From Streptomyces sp. NBC_01439 (lineage in GTDB: Bacteria > Actinomycetota > Actinomycetes > Streptomycetales > Streptomycetaceae): DNA of 64,000 nt. A program made the translations under genes and the position numbers. Shown here piece after piece: positions 51,195 to 60,436 of the stretch (its first letter is position 1; every line of letters starts with the position of its first letter). Below the pieces are notes generated by a model that was not told the DNA's origin, did no database searches, and saw nothing but the letters and a program-made list of their open reading frames with translations. The stretch is from contig NZ_CP109487.1 of the NCBI RefSeq assembly GCF_036227605.1, positions 248,001 to 312,000 of the forward strand, given 5' to 3'.

Positions 51195-52538
51195 TCAGAG
51201 TCGGGCGGCCCGCTTGAGCCGGCCCAGGTCCACGAACTTGAAGTCGGTGTCGGTGCGGGCCTCGCCGTCGGCTCCGGTGGTCCGGGGGGTGTTGTGGCCG
51301 TCCTGAACGACCAGCAGGCCGTTCGGGAACCTCTTGCCCAGCGGTGCGCTCGTCACCGCGGCGCCGTCGCACTCCTGCGAACCGTCCGGCGAGCCGGGCG
51401 TCGCACCGTCACCGATGCGGAAGCCGCGGACGTACGCGTTGTCGTGCTCGCGGTCGAAGACGGCGAAGGTGTCGTCGCCCTGGCTGGATGCGAGCAGGTA
51501 GCCGCCGTGGCCGGGTCGCTTCGGGTCGCGCCAGATGGTCAGGCCCTCCACGTCCGCGGAGACGTGCCGGCCGCCGAAGCCGGGGTCCGCGCCCGCGTCG
51601 CACTCCTCCGTCCCGGGGTTCCAGGTGCCGGGGACGCCGAAGGAGCGGACCTTCTCGATGAGGCGGGCGGGCGAGCGCAGGTCTGCGTCGAGCTTCCAGA
51701 TGCCGACGTCCTCCTGACCGGCGTAGAGGTCACCGGTGTCGGGGTCGACGACCATGCCCTCGACCTGGGGCCGCTCCCCCGGTTCGCCGCACGGCTCCCA
51801 GCTGTTCCCGTTCGGCAGGGTGAAGGAGGCGGGCAGCGAGGTGGTGCGGACGGTGCGGTAGCCGACCTTGCCCTGGGCGTTCGGGAGCAGTTCGGCCAGT
51901 GCGAGGTCGGTGGCGTGGCGCCGACTGGTGACCGCGTACGAGCGACCGTTGCGGCGGTCGGTGTAGGCGGCCAGGCCGTAGGCGGTCCGCTGGTCGTTGA
52001 CCTCGTCCTGGCCGGCGGAGAAGACCCGCGGGGCAGCCGCCTCGTCGGTGACGTCGACCAGCGGGGCGGTGGGCCGCTTCGGGTCGATCCGGTAGACGCG
52101 CAGCTGGTCGCGGCCGCGGTCGGAGACGACGGCCACGTCGTGGCGGCCGTCCGGGAAGCGGAGTCCCGTGATCAGGTCGACGTTGTTGAAGCGCCCGGGC
52201 TTGTCGCCGTCCCTCGGCGGCGCGGGCGCGGGCAGGGCCTGCACCTGACGTCCGTCCAGGTCGTAGACGCGCAGGCCGCCCTCCTTGGCGGTGGCGATGA
52301 CCAAACTGGCGTCGGGATCCTTGGTGTTGCGCCAGATCGCCGGGTCGTCGGCGTTCGCGTTGCCGCCGGCCTCGTCGTCGAAGAGGGAGGGCGTCTCTAC
52401 GGAGGCCGCCACCCGGGGCAGCGACGGTGCCGTGCCGCCCCGGTCCGCCCGGGCGTGCGCCGGTACGGCGATCAGGCCCAGGGCCACCATGGCCGCCGCG
52501 GCCACGGCCGGGGTCCGCCTGCTCGGGATCACGCGCAT
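51195..52538 (-). CDS. Secreted beta-propeller phytase (3-phytase family)
   Basis: A 447-residue exported protein: signal TPAVAAAAMVALGLIAVPAH followed by a six-bladed propeller typical of alkaline phytases. Seen are GGNANADDPAIWRNTKDPDA, VIATAKEGGLRVYDLDGR, FNNVDLITGLRFPDGRHDVA, GTGDLYAGQED-like VDPDTGDLYAGQEDVGIWKL, and VSADVEGLTIWRDPKRPGHG. The acidic residues that bind calcium and phosphate in Bacillus BPP are recognisable in DDPAIW and VEGMVVDPD. It would release phosphate from inositol phosphates outside the cell. The upstream gap holds a PHO-box-like half-site. Confidence 0.88.
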   Translation of the reverse strand: MRVIPSRRTPAVAAAAMVALGLIAVPAHARADRGGTAPSLPRVAASVETPSLFDDEAGGNANADDPAIWRNTKDPDASLVIATAKEGGLRVYDLDGRQVQALPAPAPPRDGDKPGRFNNVDLITGLRFPDGRHDVAVVSDRGRDQLRVYRIDPKRPTAPLVDVTDEAAAPRVFSAGQDEVNDQRTAYGLAAYTDRRNGRSYAVTSRRHATDLALAELLPNAQGKVGYRTVRTTSLPASFTLPNGNSWEPCGEPGERPQVEGMVVDPDTGDLYAGQEDVGIWKLDADLRSPARLIEKVRSFGVPGTWNPGTEECDAGADPGFGGRHVSADVEGLTIWRDPKRPGHGGYLLASSQGDDTFAVFDREHDNAYVRGFRIGDGATPGSPDGSQECDGAAVTSAPLGKRFPNGLLVVQDGHNTPRTTGADGEARTDTDFKFVDLGRLKRAARL

Positions 52539-52846
52539 CTTGCCTCCTGTTGGGGGGTACGGGACGGGCCGGCCGCGTGGTGGCGGGGGGCTTCCGGCGT
52601 TCCGCGACGGCCGCCCCCACCGTGGGCCATGTTCGGGTGACGACCATGGAGCAGGCGTGGCGTGCGCATGACTGAACGGTGAAATCCGGCGGCTCCCGGG
52701 ATTTCCCGAAGCTTTCTTAGCGGAACGTTAGATCTGCGCGGCGGACCTTGTCCGGGTACGGCGGCCGCCGCATGCTCTGGACACTCCCCCACCGCCGGGG
52801 CCCCGTTCCACCATCCCTCATCAGGGAACTTCCCTCTGGAGCCGCC
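52539..52846. other. Divergent promoter interval between phytase and the MHS transporter
   Basis: These 308 bp separate divergent genes. GTCACCCGAAC on the minus strand (52628-52638) resembles one PHO-box repeat unit, which would fit a phosphate-regulated phytase; I see no clear second unit. The patch 52695-52735 (CGAAGCTTTCTTAGCGGAAC) is AT-richer and may hold the transporter promoter. No gene. Confidence 0.4.
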
Positions 52847-54250
52847 ATGTCCCCGTCCGTCGTCATGCCCGCGTCGCCGCCCGGGGACGAGCGCAGGAAG
52901 CGCCGTCTCGCCCTGGTCGGCGGCTCGCTCGGCAATCTCGTCGAGTGGTACGACTGGTTCGTCTACGCCAGCTTCGCGATCTACTTCGCCGATTCCTTCT
53001 TCCCCGGCGACAACCCGACCACCCAGCTGATGAACACGGCCGGGATCTTCGCCGTCGGCTTCCTGATGCGTCCCGTCGGCGGGTGGATCCTGGGCCGTGC
53101 CGCCGACCGGCACGGGCGCAAGAGCGCGCTCACCCTCACCGTCACCATGATGTCGGTGGCCGCCCTGCTGATCGCCGTCGCCCCGACCTACGACCAGGCC
53201 GGCTACTTCGGCGCCCTGGTGCTGCTGCTCGCCCGGCTGCTGCAGGGGATGAGCATCGGCGGCGAGTACGCGGCCAGCGCCACGTACCTGACCGAGGCGT
53301 CGGCCCGGAACCGGCGCGGGCTGGGCTCGTCCTTCCAGTACGTGTCCATGACCTGCGGCCAGTTGCTCGGACTGGGCGCTCTGATCACCCTTCAGCACAC
53401 CCTGACCACGGCCCAGCTGGAGAGCTGGGGCTGGCGGCTCCCGTTCCTCCTCGGGGCGCTGTTCGCGGTGGTCGTCTTCTGGCTGCGGCGCCGGCTGCAG
53501 GAGACCGACGCCTTCAAGGAGGAGTCGTCGGCGTCGGCGGAAGCGGGCGGGGACACCCACGACGACAGCACGCGCGGCACTCTGAAGGCCCTGTGGCAGT
53601 ACCGGCGGCAGGCGGGGCTGGTCATGGCGCTCACCCTCGGCGGCACCGTGGCCTACTACACCTACACCACCTACCTCACCAAGTACCTGGTCGGCAGCGC
53701 GGGCATGGAGAAGACCACCGCCACGCTCGTCAGCTTCACCGCCCTGACCCTCTTCGCCGTGCTGCAGCCCTTCGCCGGCATGCTGTCCGACCGGATCGGC
53801 CGCCGACCCCTGCTGATCACCTTCGCGGTGGGCTGCACCGTCGGCACGTACCCGATCATGACCGCGCTCGGATCGGCGTCCTCGTACTGGTCGGCGCTCG
53901 GACTGTCCCTGCTGGCCCTGGTCATCATCACCGGCTACACGTCCATCAACGCGGCGGTCAAGGCCGAGCTGTTCCCGACCCGGGTGCGCGCGCTGGGCGT
54001 GGCGCTGCCGTACGCGATCGCCAACGCCCTGTTCGGCGGCACGGCGGAGTACGTGGCGCTCTGGTTCAAGAACAGTGGGCACGAGACCATGTTCTTCTGG
54101 TACGTCTCCGGATGCGCGCTGATCTCCCTCGTCACGTACGTGCTCATGCCGGACACCCGCAACGCCTCGCTCAGCCGCGCCGAGGCCGAGGCCGACGGCG
54201 AGCACGGGCAGGGGCGCCCGGCGGCGGCTCCCGCCGAGGCGGCGCGCTGA
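52847..54250 (+). CDS. MHS-family MFS transporter, probably for a dicarboxylate or similar metabolite
   Basis: A 467-residue permease with 12 helices. It shows GSLGNLVEWYDWFVYASFAI, the loop 2-3 motif GRAADRHGRKSAL, LLQGMSIGGEYAASATYLTE, the repeated loop 8-9 motif GMLSDRIGRRPLL, and LFPTRVRALGVALPYA. This is the metabolite:H+ symporter subfamily (KgtP/ShiA/ProP). The C-terminal tail is acidic. GGAG sits 6 nt before the ATG. A two-component system and a carboxylate-type binding protein follow, which suggests that the substrate is a carboxylate such as alpha-ketoglutarate; this is inference. Confidence 0.88.
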   Translation: MSPSVVMPASPPGDERRKRRLALVGGSLGNLVEWYDWFVYASFAIYFADSFFPGDNPTTQLMNTAGIFAVGFLMRPVGGWILGRAADRHGRKSALTLTVTMMSVAALLIAVAPTYDQAGYFGALVLLLARLLQGMSIGGEYAASATYLTEASARNRRGLGSSFQYVSMTCGQLLGLGALITLQHTLTTAQLESWGWRLPFLLGALFAVVVFWLRRRLQETDAFKEESSASAEAGGDTHDDSTRGTLKALWQYRRQAGLVMALTLGGTVAYYTYTTYLTKYLVGSAGMEKTTATLVSFTALTLFAVLQPFAGMLSDRIGRRPLLITFAVGCTVGTYPIMTALGSASSYWSALGLSLLALVIITGYTSINAAVKAELFPTRVRALGVALPYAIANALFGGTAEYVALWFKNSGHETMFFWYVSGCALISLVTYVLMPDTRNASLSRAEAEADGEHGQGRPAAAPAEAAR

Positions 54251-54382
54251 CCCGACCCGGTGAACCGGCGCGTCGGCTCCCGTAAGCTGCTGCGCCGGGT
54301 CACGGGAATCCGGACACGGGGGCTCCGGTACGCCGGGCTCCGGTACATCGGCGCTCCGGTCACAGGTCGCGAGGGACTGTCT

Positions 54383-55129
54383 ATGCACGCGCTTCTCGTC
54401 GAGGACGACGATCGCATGGCCCGGGCCCTCGGGACGGCCCTCGCCCAGCGCGGGCACACCGTCCGCCGGGTCGGGCGCGCCCTGGACGCCCTGCGGCACG
54501 TCCGCGAAGCCGAGTTCGTCCTGCTCGACCTGGGCCTTCCCGATCTCGACGGGCTGGAGCTGCTCCGGCGGCTGCGTACCGTCTGCGACGCACCGCTGAT
54601 CGTGGTGACCGCGCGCTGCGAGGAGCGCGACATCGTCCAGGGGCTGCGGGCGGGGGCCGACGACTACGTGGTCAAGCCGTTCCGGATGGCCGAGCTGATG
54701 GCCCGCATCGACTCCGTACGCCGCCGGACGGATCCGCACCCGGGCCGGGACCCCGCCCCGACCGGGTCCCGGCCCGTGCGCACCGGCGATGTCGAGGTGG
54801 ACCTCGCGGGTCGCACCGTCACGGTGGCCGGCGCCGCGGTACGCCTCACCCGACGCGAGTTCGACGTCCTCGCCTTCCTTGCCGCCCGCCCGGACGAGGT
54901 GCATTCCCGCGAGGTGATCCTGGACCGGATCTGGGGTGACGCCTTCCTCGCGGCCTCCCGCTCCCTGGACGTCCACGTGGCTGGCATCCGCGCCAAGACC
55001 GGCCGCTCGGGCCTGGTGCGCACGGTCCGGGGGTTCGGCTACCAACTCGGTACCCCGTCGCCGGGTCCGGACCCGACACCGGCCGCGACCGCCGGCCCCG
55101 CCCCCGATGTGCGGGGCGAACAGCGGTGA
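54383..55129 (+). CDS. OmpR-family response regulator (TctD-like)
   Basis: A 248-residue regulator. The receiver domain starts HALLVEDDDRMARALGTALA, with the acceptor Asp in FVLLDLGLPDLDGLELL, the switch Thr in PLIVVTARCEERD and Lys in DDYVVKPFRMAEL. The OmpR winged helix follows (VRLTRREFDVLAFLAARPDE; RSLDVHVAGIRAKTG; VRTVRGFGYQL). Its stop overlaps the kinase start by 4 bp (GTGA). It follows the MHS transporter after 132 bp, so it likely controls that gene. Confidence 0.92.
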   Translation: MHALLVEDDDRMARALGTALAQRGHTVRRVGRALDALRHVREAEFVLLDLGLPDLDGLELLRRLRTVCDAPLIVVTARCEERDIVQGLRAGADDYVVKPFRMAELMARIDSVRRRTDPHPGRDPAPTGSRPVRTGDVEVDLAGRTVTVAGAAVRLTRREFDVLAFLAARPDEVHSREVILDRIWGDAFLAASRSLDVHVAGIRAKTGRSGLVRTVRGFGYQLGTPSPGPDPTPAATAGPAPDVRGEQR

Positions 55130-56562
55130 GGCGCAGGCTGCTGGCGGTGCTGATGGTCCTCATGGGGGCGGCGGCGCTGCTGCTCTGCGTCCCCCTGGCC
55201 GACGCCTACGCGCGCGGGCGCACCGAGCACCTGCTCTTGCAACGGCGTTCGGAGGCCGTACGGTTCGCCGACCTCGCCGACCGGATGCGCACCGCCGCCG
55301 ACCGGGCCGAGCTCTCGGCCGAGATCGGCCGCTACGCCCAGCTGTACGGGGCCGGGGTGGTCGTGGTCGACTCCGCGGGGACGACGGTGGCCCGGTCCGG
55401 TACCGGACCGGCGGCCGAGGCCGCCGCGCACGCGGCCACCGACGCCGATTCCCCCGAGGGCGGCCCCTCCGAAGGGACGGAAGCCCGTCGCCGCGCGCTC
55501 ACCGGCCGCTCGACCGACCGGCTGCCCACCCTTCGCCCCTGGGGACCGCGCACCGTCGTGCTGGCCGAGCCGGTGGGCCGGGACGAGCGGGTGAGCGGGG
55601 CGGTCCTGATGGCCGTGCCCACCGGGGCCGCCCGCCGGGACGTGACCGTGCGCTGGTCGCTCATCGCCGCCGGGGCGTTCGGCGCCTTCGCAGCGGCCGC
55701 TCTGGTCGCGGCCGGGATCGCACGTTGGCTGATGCGCCCGGTACTGGACCTGGACCGGGCGGTCGGACGGCTGACCGCCGGCAGCCTGCAGGCCCGGGCC
55801 GTGTCCGACACCGGTCCGCCGGAACTGCGCCGACTGCGGCAGCACTTCAACACGATGGCGGAGGCGATGGCCGACTCCATCGGCCGACAGCGCGACTTCG
55901 TCGCCGATGCCTCCCACCAGCTGCGCAATCCGCTGGCCACCCTGGTACTGCAGCTGGAGAACGTCGAGCCGCACATCGCGCCCGGGCCGGGCCTGGCCGA
56001 GCACGGCCGCGCGCTGGACGAGGCGGAGCGCCTGGAGGAGCTGCTCGACGGCCTCCTGGCGCTCGCCCGTGTGGAGTCGGGCACGGCGGAGTCGGGCGAC
56101 GAGGACGTGTCGCGGGCGGTACGGGACCGGGTGACGGCCTGGGCCCCGGTCTTCCGTGCTGCTGAGGTGGAGCTCGAGGCCACCGGCCTCGCCGAGGGCC
56201 TGCGGGCGCGCGCCCTGCCCGACGCCGCGGGCCGGATCCTCGACGCGCTGCTCGACAACGCCGTGAAGTTCGTCCCGCGCGGCGGCCGCGTCGAGGTGTG
56301 CGCGTCGCGCGCGGCGGACGGGAGCGCCGCCGCGGTCGTACGCGTCGCGGACGACGGCCCGGGGGTGCCGCAGGAGCAACTGCCCTTGCTGTTGCGCCGT
56401 TTCGCGCGCTCGCCAGAACACCAGAACATCCCCGGCAGCGGCCTGGGGCTGGCCATCGCCGACGAGATCGCCCGGCTCAGCGGCGGCCGGCTCGACATCC
56501 GCGGCAACGAGCCGCACGGCCTGGTGGCCGAGCTCCGGCTGCCGCCCCCTCCTCCCGAATGA
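55126..56562 (+). CDS. Sensor histidine kinase (TctE/CutS-like)
   Basis: A 478-residue membrane kinase: TM1 near residues 4-24 (LLAVLMVLMGAAALLLCVPL), an extracytoplasmic sensor of about 145 residues, TM2 (WSLIAAGAFGAFAAAALVAA), HAMP (MRPVLDLDRAVGRLTAGSLQ), the HisKA segment RQRDFVADASHQLRNPLATL with the phospho-His, and a HATPase with DALLDNAVKFVP, VADDGPGVPQEQ and GSGLGLAIADEI. All boxes are intact. It is coupled to the preceding regulator and convergent with the TAXI-protein gene, which could deliver its ligand. Confidence 0.92.
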   Translation: MRRRLLAVLMVLMGAAALLLCVPLADAYARGRTEHLLLQRRSEAVRFADLADRMRTAADRAELSAEIGRYAQLYGAGVVVVDSAGTTVARSGTGPAAEAAAHAATDADSPEGGPSEGTEARRRALTGRSTDRLPTLRPWGPRTVVLAEPVGRDERVSGAVLMAVPTGAARRDVTVRWSLIAAGAFGAFAAAALVAAGIARWLMRPVLDLDRAVGRLTAGSLQARAVSDTGPPELRRLRQHFNTMAEAMADSIGRQRDFVADASHQLRNPLATLVLQLENVEPHIAPGPGLAEHGRALDEAERLEELLDGLLALARVESGTAESGDEDVSRAVRDRVTAWAPVFRAAEVELEATGLAEGLRARALPDAAGRILDALLDNAVKFVPRGGRVEVCASRAADGSAAAVVRVADDGPGVPQEQLPLLLRRFARSPEHQNIPGSGLGLAIADEIARLSGGRLDIRGNEPHGLVAELRLPPPPPE

Positions 56563-56566
56563 GGTC

Positions 56567-57589
56567 TCAGCCGTACACCGAGCGGTAGTGGGCGGCCGCG
56601 CCGGGGTGGAGCGGGACCTCGCCGGTGGAGATCGCGAAGCGGGGCTCCAGCCGGACCCCCGCCGTCACCTCCCGCAGTAGGTCGCGCCACCGCTCGAACA
56701 CCACCCGGAGCAGGTCACGTACCGCGCCCTGCGGTACGTCGGCCCGTGCGAGGACGTAGTTGCCGACGCCGATGGTTCCCACCGGCTCCGTCAGCCCGTA
56801 CACGCCGGCCGGCAGCGTGACCGCCGAGTAGACGGGGCCGTGGCGCTCCCGCAGCGCACCGACGTGGGCGTCGAGCGGCAGGAACCGCAGCGGCAGCTCG
56901 CGCGCCAGGTCCGCCAGGGCCGGTGTGGGCACCCCTCCGGACCAGAACAGCGCGTCGACCGAACCCTCGCGCAGTGCGCTCACGGAGGCGGCGAGGCCCA
57001 GCTGCCGCTCGTCCGCCGCCGGCGCCACGGTCGCGGGCGCGGACGCGGGTGCGGGTGCGGGCGCGAACTCGGATGCGGGTGCACCGCTCAGCCCGGCCGC
57101 CCGCAGGACCCGGTCCGCCACCACCTGCACCCCCGAGCCCGCTGCGCCCGCCGCGACGGGGCGCCCGGCGAGATCCCGCACCGAGCGCACCGGCCCGTCG
57201 GCCGGGACGAGCAGGTGCGTGTAGTTCACGTAGACCCGGGCCAGGGCCGTGGCGGCGGCCGGCCGGGGAAACGGCTCCCGCCCCAGCACCGCGTCCTCGG
57301 CCACGTCCGCCATGGCCAGGGCCAGCTCCACGGAGCCGTCGTCCAGCTTCCGCAGGTTGTCCACGCTGGCCGCGGTGCTCACCGGGACGATCTCGATCGG
57401 GCGGCCGCTCGCAGCGACGGCCTGCGCGAGGGCCTGCCCGAACGCGTTGTACGGCCCGCCCTCGGGACCCGTCGCGAGCCGCAGCCGCCGTACCGGTCCG
57501 GAACCCCCCGAGCAGCCGACCGGCGCCCCCACCAGGACACCGAGGCCGACGCCCATCATCCGTCGCCGGGTCATCTCTGCACTGGTCAC
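56567..57589 (-). CDS. TAXI-family TRAP-type solute-binding lipoprotein, orphan
   Basis: A 340-residue protein with an RR-containing signal and lipobox (MTRRRMMGVGLGVLVGAPVG, then Cys). The TAXI fold is marked by RLATGPEGGPYNAFGQALAQ, IEIVPVSTAASVDNLRKLDD, ELALAMADVAEDAV, VRDLAGRPVAAGAAGSGVQV and GNYVLARADVP. An Ala/Pro insertion near residue 175 is unusual. TAXI proteins feed TRAP transporters of C4-dicarboxylate or glutamate type, but no TRAP membrane gene is present. Its stop lies 4 bp from the kinase stop. It may act as a ligand-presenting partner of the sensor kinase. Confidence 0.87.
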   Translation of the reverse strand: MTSAEMTRRRMMGVGLGVLVGAPVGCSGGSGPVRRLRLATGPEGGPYNAFGQALAQAVAASGRPIEIVPVSTAASVDNLRKLDDGSVELALAMADVAEDAVLGREPFPRPAAATALARVYVNYTHLLVPADGPVRSVRDLAGRPVAAGAAGSGVQVVADRVLRAAGLSGAPASEFAPAPAPASAPATVAPAADERQLGLAASVSALREGSVDALFWSGGVPTPALADLARELPLRFLPLDAHVGALRERHGPVYSAVTLPAGVYGLTEPVGTIGVGNYVLARADVPQGAVRDLLRVVFERWRDLLREVTAGVRLEPRFAISTGEVPLHPGAAAHYRSVYG

Positions 57590-57768
57590 GGCGGAAGCCT
57601 AAGGGTGCCGTAGCTGGCGTCGCGCGCCCGCCGGGGATCGCCACCGGGGCATAGAGCCCGCCACTTCGGCCGGTCGTTCCGGCCTCCCTTGATGCTGCCG
57701 CGCCACGAGACCGGGCGGCGCCCGGACCACGAAGGGGCGACCCGTCCACGCCCGGTAGCGTCGCGGCC

Positions 57769-58641
57769 ATGCGCTACCACCACGTCGACGTGTTCACCGA
57801 CCGCCCCTACGGCGGCAACAGCCTCGCCGTGTTCCCCGAGGCCGATCAGCTGACCGGTGCTCAGATGTTGTCCATCACCCGGGAACTGCGGCACTTCGAG
57901 TCCGTCTTCCTCATGCGCGACGGCTCACCCGCACGGCCGGGCACGTGGCGGGCGCGCGTCTTCGACCTCGCCGGGGAGCTGGACTTCGCCGGCCACCCCC
58001 TCATCGGTGCCGCCGCCGTCCTGCACGCCGTCCACGGCACGGCCGGCCACGAGGCCTGGACCCTGCGCCTACCCGACCGGCCGGTGGAGGTCGCCACCGA
58101 ACGCAGGGGCCCGGGCCGGTACGCGAGCCTCCTCGACCAGGGCGCGGCCGCCTTCCTCGGCCGCCCCGACCCCGACGGCCTGGCCGCCCTCTTCGCCCTC
58201 GACCCCGGTGACCTGGACCCCGATCTGCCCCCGGAGGTGGTCTCCACGGGCCTGAGCTACCTGGTGCTCCCCGTCCGCGGCGACGCGCTCGCCCGCGCCC
58301 GCGTCACGCGGCCGCTCGACGCGCCCCTGGCCCGACTCGGCGCCGCATTCGCCTACCTGCTGGACGCCGCGGCCATGGAGGGCAGGCACTGGAGCAACGA
58401 CGGGATCCTCGAGGACGTCGCCACCGGGAGCGGTGCGGGGTGCGCCGCCGCCTATCTGCGCAGCCACGACCGGATCGGCTCCGGGGAGCCGGGCCTGCTG
58501 CGCCAGGGCCGCTTCACCGGGCGCCCCAGCACGATGACGGTCAGCGCCGACGGCCACGGCCGGGAGATCCGCACGGTACGCGTCGGCGGGGGTGTCGCCC
58601 TCGTCGGGGAGGGGCGCCTGCGCGAGCTCCCGCCGGCCTGA
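57769..58641 (+). CDS. PhzF-family isomerase-like protein
   Basis: A 290-residue protein with both halves of the PhzF/DAP-epimerase-like fold: YHHVDVFTDRPYGGNSLAVF at the start, the catalytic Glu in RELRHFESVFLM, DFAGHPLIGAAAVLHA, and EDVATGSGAGCAAAYLRSHD in the second half. PhzF isomerises a phenazine precursor, but no other phenazine genes are present, so the role here is unknown. ATG start; single gene. Confidence 0.88.
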   Translation: MRYHHVDVFTDRPYGGNSLAVFPEADQLTGAQMLSITRELRHFESVFLMRDGSPARPGTWRARVFDLAGELDFAGHPLIGAAAVLHAVHGTAGHEAWTLRLPDRPVEVATERRGPGRYASLLDQGAAAFLGRPDPDGLAALFALDPGDLDPDLPPEVVSTGLSYLVLPVRGDALARARVTRPLDAPLARLGAAFAYLLDAAAMEGRHWSNDGILEDVATGSGAGCAAAYLRSHDRIGSGEPGLLRQGRFTGRPSTMTVSADGHGREIRTVRVGGGVALVGEGRLRELPPA

Positions 58642-58739
58642 GGCCCTCCGGCGGCGGACGGGCTCACCTCGCGACCGGGGGCCCGTGGACCTAGCCTGAG
58701 GATGTTGCCCGGGGCCCTCGGACGGCAGGAGACCATGCC

Positions 58740-59996
58740 GTGAAGCCAACCCACCTCCGGCTGCGCCGGGCCTGTGCGGCCGCGGCGGCGGCCGGAGTGC
58801 TCATCGCCCCGGCAGCCCCGGACTCCGCAGCCGGGGCCGCCCTTCCCGGTCGGTCCGCTGCCACCTCCGTGGCCGCCGCCACTCCCACCCCGCCCCCTTC
58901 CCCCTCCACCGGTGCGGGCTTCACGCCGCTCACACCGGCCGTCGCAGCGCAACTGGACGCGGCCGTGCGTCAGGTCATGCGCGAGGCGCAGGTGCCGGGC
59001 GTCACCGTCGGGCTGTGGGCCCCCGGGAAGGGGAGCTACGTACGGTCCTTCGGTGTGGCGGACAAGGCGACCGGCGCGCCGATGGCTCCCGACCTGCACG
59101 TGCGCATCGGTAGTGAGACCAAGACGTTCACCGTCACCGCCCTCCTCCAGCTGGTCGACCAGGGGAAGGTGGGTCTGGACGACCACATCGGCGCCTACGT
59201 CGCAGGGGTTCCGAACGGTGACCGCATCACCCTGCGGGAGCTGGCGGGCATGCGCAGCGGGCTCTTCAACTACAGCATGGACGGGGACTTCATCGAACAG
59301 CTCGAGGCCCATCCGGAACGGTACGTCGCACCGCAGCAGTTGCTCGACTACTCCTTCAAGCACCCGGTGCAGTTCGAGCCGGGGGCGGAGTTCGAGTACA
59401 GCAACACCAATCTGATCCTGCTCGGCCTGGTGGTGGAGAAGATCACCGGCCGGCCGCTCCACGAGGTCATCACCCAGGACGTCCTGGGGCCGGCCGGGCT
59501 CCGCAACACGGTCTTCCCGACGGGCCCGGCCCTGCCGGTGCCGTACGCGCACGGCTACACCGACCAGACGGCCTCGGGCAAGGTCGAGGACACGACCCGC
59601 TGGAACCCGTCCTGGGCCTGGGCCGCCGGAGAGATGGCCTCCGACCTCCAGGACCTGCGCAGTTGGGCCCGTACCCTCGCCACCGGCACCCTGCTGAAGC
59701 CCGCGACCCAGGCGGAGCGCCTGAAGACCACCCCGATGGACATTCCGGGCGCCGGCTACGGACTGGGCATCTTCGACGTCCAGGGCTGGATCGGCCACAA
59801 CGGATCGATCCCCGGGTACGAGGTCCTGCCCGTCTACCTGCCGTCGGCACGGGCGACGATGGTCATCCTCTTGAACACCGACAGCCAGTACAAGGGCCAG
59901 GAGCCCAGCACCCTCTTCGGCGAGGCGGTCACCAGCATCGTCACCCCCGATCATGTGTATCCCGGTCACAAGCCGGTCGTACCCAAGACCGGCTGA
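58740..59996 (+). CDS. Secreted serine hydrolase, R61 DD-carboxypeptidase / class C beta-lactamase fold
   Basis: A 418-residue exported protein. A signal peptide (CAAAAAAGVLIAPAAP) and a Thr/Pro linker precede the catalytic domain: SxxK in RIGSETKTFTVTALLQLVDQ, YxN in EFEYSNTNLILLGLVVEKI, and HNGSIPGYEV in place of the H/KTG triad. It closely resembles Streptomyces R61 D-alanyl-D-alanine carboxypeptidase and related esterases, acting on peptidoglycan peptides or beta-lactams outside the cell. GTG start with CAGGAG 8-10 nt upstream. Confidence 0.9.
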   Translation: MKPTHLRLRRACAAAAAAGVLIAPAAPDSAAGAALPGRSAATSVAAATPTPPPSPSTGAGFTPLTPAVAAQLDAAVRQVMREAQVPGVTVGLWAPGKGSYVRSFGVADKATGAPMAPDLHVRIGSETKTFTVTALLQLVDQGKVGLDDHIGAYVAGVPNGDRITLRELAGMRSGLFNYSMDGDFIEQLEAHPERYVAPQQLLDYSFKHPVQFEPGAEFEYSNTNLILLGLVVEKITGRPLHEVITQDVLGPAGLRNTVFPTGPALPVPYAHGYTDQTASGKVEDTTRWNPSWAWAAGEMASDLQDLRSWARTLATGTLLKPATQAERLKTTPMDIPGAGYGLGIFDVQGWIGHNGSIPGYEVLPVYLPSARATMVILLNTDSQYKGQEPSTLFGEAVTSIVTPDHVYPGHKPVVPKTG

Positions 59997-60436
59997 CGGC
60001 CGCACCCACGGGGTGGTCCTGACGGGCGACCTCGTCGATCCGCGACGGCTCCGCAGCCGCAATCGACGACTGAGCGGTCCCCCTTCCGTTCTGTTCACGA
60101 CCGACGGGTCAGCCCGCCCACCGGTCGACCGATCAACCGACCGAAATTGCCCTGAGCCAAAAGAACCTTGGTGGTTCACCAGTGCCGAATTTCGGCCAGA
60201 ATCGACGGGGAGGAATTCCGATCGGCCGACCGATTTCCCGCCGACGACCACTGCGGAAACACCCGGTAAATCACAGCCAACAGGCTGCCGCCAGGGCCGG
60301 ATCCGCCGCACCCAAAAGATGCCCGGGTCAACTGTGTTGTCCGTCAGGTGAGTTACTACCCAGAAGACATGGAACGTCGCTCACAGTTCGGGTAGCTTTC
60401 CCTCACGTCGCCGCCACACCCGGGGCACAGGGCCCC
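59997..60436. other. Gene-free 440 bp before the cyclodipeptide synthase, with a nested inverted repeat
   Basis: The interval is notably poorer in GC than its neighbours. CCGAAAT (60141-60147) and ATTTCGG (60189-60195) bracket an inner hairpin, GAACC (60163-60167) with GGTTC (60173-60177). It could be a regulator site or a structured leader for the synthase operon. Nothing coding-like is seen; the long plus-strand frame running through it has random third positions until about 60470. Confidence 0.5.
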
